This document shows positions 60,477 through 64,000 of a DNA stretch of 64,000 nt, in pieces (position 1 is the first letter of the stretch; the number at the start of each line of letters is the position of its first letter). Under the pieces are notes generated by a model. That model was not told where the DNA came from, ran no database searches, and saw only the letters and a list, made by a program, of their open reading frames with translations. A program made the translations under genes and the position numbers. Source of the DNA: Callaeas wilsoni (lineage: Eukaryota; Chordata; Aves; Passeriformes; Callaeidae); contig VWPU01011886.1 of assembly GCA_013398955.1 (NCBI GenBank), forward strand, positions 124,001-188,000. The letters run 5' to 3'.

Positions 60477-61602
60477 CCCCACAAATCATCATGTAGTGAA
60501 GGTTGAAGGATTTTACTGCTTTAAGCCTTGTGTTTTAAAACTTTGCTGATGTTCCTGTCAGAGCTGAAAGAGAAGTTTGCATTAGTGATGGGTAAACCTC
60601 ATAAAGCATCAGGTAGGAGTGCTTGGTTTGATTAGGGAGACAGGACTTCCAGGGCTGTGCCAACAAGATCAGAACTTCCTCGCTTTTAAAAAATATTTAA
60701 AATTTTGGACAGCAAACTCAAGAAATATGGGTCTTCCTTGGAGATGCCGTTTAGTTGTTGTTTTCCTTCGGGCAGGACATGGGAAAGTACTTGTCTTACG
60801 GATGTTTTTGTTTCTTTGTTTTTTCTAAAGTTAATTGAGCCCAAGCCCCCAGTAGCGAGGTACCCGACTGTTGGTTTTATGGACCACATCTGCACAGTGT
60901 GGGCCAAGCCTTCCAATCCTGCAGACCTGTTCAGCTGTACAGAAGTCAACAGAGCCACAATAAACGTGGAAACTCCGCTGTGAATGTGTCCCCTAACGCC
61001 CACTACAGCTCTCAAAGTCTGGCCCAGCTTTACTGAGTGCAAAACTAGGAATGAGCACTTTTTTAGGCACCAGTTTATTAGCTGGTTGTTAAAAACCTGG
61101 TTGGGAATTTGGAGAGGGGAATCTGTGGGTTCATAGAGCGAGAATGTTCAGAGGTGTCCTGAGGATTTCTTTTGACAGAGGTTTGAATTGCTCTTCACTG
61201 TAATTGAAACACCTAGAAGTGACTTTATATCTAATTTAGATCAGATGGGGAGGGTGCAAGGAGTAGCCAGCTGCAGTTCCAGACAAGGTGATTTTTGATT
61301 CAGTAAACCCAAACATGTATCTTTTACTTTCATAGTGACCTACTTCGTAAACATGTGAGTCCCCACGATGACATCTGAACAGGGATAATGTGGCAACTGG
61401 AGAAATAAAGAAAAGCAGACACCCTGCAGTGAGGAAGACATCAAATTAAAACTCTTTGAAGAAATCTCTCACTTCCTATTTGCTAAATCACTCATTTTGT
61501 AAATGTCTTTGCTGTTGGTGCTACCACATTTAATATGATCAATAGTCTTAGTCTCTAGTGTTCTCCCAATTGACTGGTTGAAGATGCCAGGCAGGAGAAA
61601 AA
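60477..61602. other. Noncoding DNA, no gene seen
   Basis: Frames of 92-118 codons at 60686-61042 overlap on both strands without a recognisable domain. No mobile element was identified. Confidence 0.5.
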
Positions 61603-61632
61603 GGGGGTGGGATGTGGAGTGAGGGGGCTGGG
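61603..61632 (+). other. Potential G-quadruplex sequence, plus strand
   Basis: G-runs of 5, 3, 5 and 3 lie within 30 bases, with loops of 1, 11 and 2. The long middle loop lowers predicted stability. Confidence 0.45.
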
Positions 61633-64000
61633 AGGAGGAAACTGTACTTGATCCTTATGGAAGTCAGTTAAAATTAATTGGAAAAAGCTTTTAAAGACCT
61701 AAGATGAAGACCAAATGTATCTCAGACCTGCGGCCTCATCCCCGACACTGAATGCGAAGGTCATTGCAAAGCTGTAGATTTATGCGGAAGGCTTGGGTGA
61801 TGGAAAATGAGACAAAAGCATTTGGATTTTATTATTCCATTTACTCTGACCCTGGGCCATAAAGGGTTTGGAGAGCCTGTTTTATGTATTCAGCTGGTTG
61901 CCACACTGACAAGCATTTGGAGCCACTTAAATAAACCACCCCAACCCACAGCTGCAACAACACCATATCAAATACAGGTTAGAGTTGAAATGTAGAGCCA
62001 GCAGCACAGCGTCTCCAGCAGGTGCATGTGGAGTGTTTTTTAACCCCCTTGGTTTTGGAATAGTTGCCTTATTTATCTATCAGCTTTGATTTAAAGACCA
62101 TTTAATCACCAGTATAACTCCAGGTTAGAGCGTGCACACACACACAGACACTGACACATGCAAGATGCTTTCTGCTGCTCCTCCTAATTCCTGGTTATTC
62201 ATGGGACTAACACAGAATTTGAAAACCTCATGTTTTGGGCCCAAAACAGGCAATTCTGTCCTAAGTGCCCCTTTCCCAGGTCGCTCTATACACACACTGA
62301 ATCTCCCTGATTCCTGGCAGGCAGCACCGCTTTGGAGAAACAAGAGACAGGAAAGAGTAATGTACGGAGAGGGGGAGAGGGAAAGAGGATTTTGCTTAGA
62401 AAGGGGGGAAAATAGAGCATGTGTTTGGACTGATGACAGCAAAACTAGGTATCCAGGCGTGCTGGGAAAAGGGAAAAGGCAGACAGTCAACTGCACATCC
62501 AGTCAGTCAGAAATCAGTGGGAAACCCAATATCAAGTTTCTCAATGTGTCTTGCATGCTGAATCTGTAACGTGCTGAGAGTCTCCTGTGGGCTACAGGAT
62601 GTCTTGTGCCTATGTGAAGGTGTAGAGTTAAGCTTAAGTAATCCACAGACATTCAGATTTTCTAAAGAATTCGTTTTCACCCTGCCTGCCCCTCTTTTGT
62701 TCCAATTTTCCATTAATTTTGTGTGATTGCTCCTGCTCTGGCTCTCAAATGGCAATATCACCAGTGTGGATGCAAGTTCTTCTGAAAAGTGCTACATTTG
62801 CTCACACAAGCCAAGTTGCTCATTTATTAGATTTAAGGAAAGCAATTCACCTTTAAATAGGGATCACAACTACTCAGGGCAAAACATTGAGTAGCCAAGA
62901 GAGTTTAAAAAAATGGCAAAAGAGTATGTCAAATACATTTGAGTAACAAAGCAATTCCAATCTCCTCTCAATAACCCACTAGCTGGAGAAAGAGGCTAAT
63001 TTATGTGCTGTGAATTTTGCACTCAGCCTCTTCCTAGAGGCTATTCTTTCAGGAGAGAGTTGAAACACATGATGGCTGAGATGAAATGTTGGAAAAGACC
63101 GCACTGCTGTAGTGGGTGTTTTCTAGTCCCGGCTAGACAAGCATACAACAATGGTTTGTAGGACTTTTAATTCCTAAATTCATATTTTCTATAGCTTATT
63201 TTCCTCTGTAGCACATTTCCATAGGGATCAAACTGAATTCTCCTAACCAACACCTCTAGCCATGTAATACTAGGAATATTATGACAAAAGCTAGGGTAGC
63301 CAGGACATCTTGCAGTCTTTTAATTTATTCTTATTTTGTGTTATTCATATTTAATTTTGAGTGTCAGGCATTGCCTAATCTACATATCAATCTAGAATAA
63401 AATAGGAACTGATAATGTTTAACAAAATTCAAGGCCTCTTTTCAAATTAAGTGTCTCTCATGAGAGTGAAAGGACAATAATACCAATTCTCGCTTTCATA
63501 AAGCAAGAGAATGCAGTCAGCCCCATCTTAACCTTGAAGATAATGTTGCATGACAGACAGCTCTCCTTTGTAGTAGATGCAAACCCAAACTAGAAATCCC
63601 AACCTTTATTGCTCTCCCTCATCAGGAGGGAATGACAATCTGAAACTTTGCTTGGTTAAACCAACATGGATCCTTGAGGGCCTGAGAGCTGCTCTTTTTT
63701 GCAGGGTTTGTGGTGTGGCTGTGAAAGCTGAGGGTGTCCTTGCCTGGCTCTCAGATACCTGGATCACAGCTGTCCACACCTGAGGTGGTCACCTGTGGAT
63801 GCTGCAATGCTGTTAGCAGGGAAATTTTCTCTTCTTGCATTCATTCTGTGAGAACTTTTCCTTTGCTGTGTAAGCTATGTAAACAATAAGATAGGGTTTT
63901 TGTAAATAGCATTCATATCTGGTATCTGCTGACCTTGTGTACATTATATTAGGAAAACACATTTCTAAGTGGGTGTCTGAGACTTGGACCAATCACCCTA
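61633..64000. other. Noncoding DNA to the window end, no gene seen
   Basis: A (CA)n run lies at 62131-62150. The 145- and 123-codon frames at 62125-62569 lie on opposite strands of the same DNA and show no domain. No mobile element was recognised to the right edge. Confidence 0.55.

Noticed and set aside
62125..62569. Overlapping 145- and 123-codon frames on opposite strands
   Set aside because: Both lie over a CA-repeat and purine-rich DNA, and neither shows a domain. Mutual overlap argues against both.

Overview
The window looks like a gene-poor stretch of a bird chromosome. The evidence is three CR1 LINE 3' ends with avian-style tails (10236-10645, 37818-37995, 39806-39906), two much older CR1 remnants, several fossil MIR-like SINE pieces and a very low overall repeat load. 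The background is AT-rich and broken by small, sharp CpG-rich patches. Crocodilians and turtles share CR1 and MIR, so a bird is an inference and the species cannot be named. I found no convincing protein-coding exon, tRNA, rRNA or CRISPR array. The longest open frames are 181, 149 and 145 codons, match no family I recognise, and fit chance in AT-rich or low-complexity DNA.

Layout. 1-6.6 kb: unique AT-rich DNA with a CTAT and a CTG microsatellite, an E-box inverted repeat, and TAATTA-rich sequence at 4.6-5.5 kb. 6.7-9.5 kb: the most gene-like interval. It has a 320-bp CpG island with CCAAT boxes and a good splice-donor sequence (6695-7075), a motif-rich stretch (8640-9240), and a second CpG-dense patch (9245-9395) ending in a start codon followed by a signal-peptide-like run. 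10-14 kb: the densest LINE area, with CR1 copies of different ages. 17-27 kb: three clean 26-32 bp tandem micro-duplications, a third CpG-rich patch next to a Z-DNA-prone tract (22 kb), and candidate enhancer sequence (24.6-25.5 kb). 31-35 kb: more candidate regulatory DNA with octamer and paired-homeodomain sites. 35-40 kb: old SINE or palindromic repeats and two CR1 tails. 42.9 kb: a perfect 25-bp hairpin palindrome. 44 kb: a 280-bp polypyrimidine tract. 46.5-48 kb and 53.4-57.6 kb: further candidate conserved noncoding DNA. 48.7-60.5 kb: scattered MIR-like and palindromic fossil repeats.

If the window works as a unit, the simplest reading is a regulatory gene desert or a long intron. It would hold one or two CpG-type promoters near 6.8-9.4 kb, possibly of a long noncoding RNA or a small secreted protein, and spaced candidate enhancers. 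Conservation cannot be read from one sequence, so every regulatory-block call is tentative. I see no new enzymatic or defence system here.
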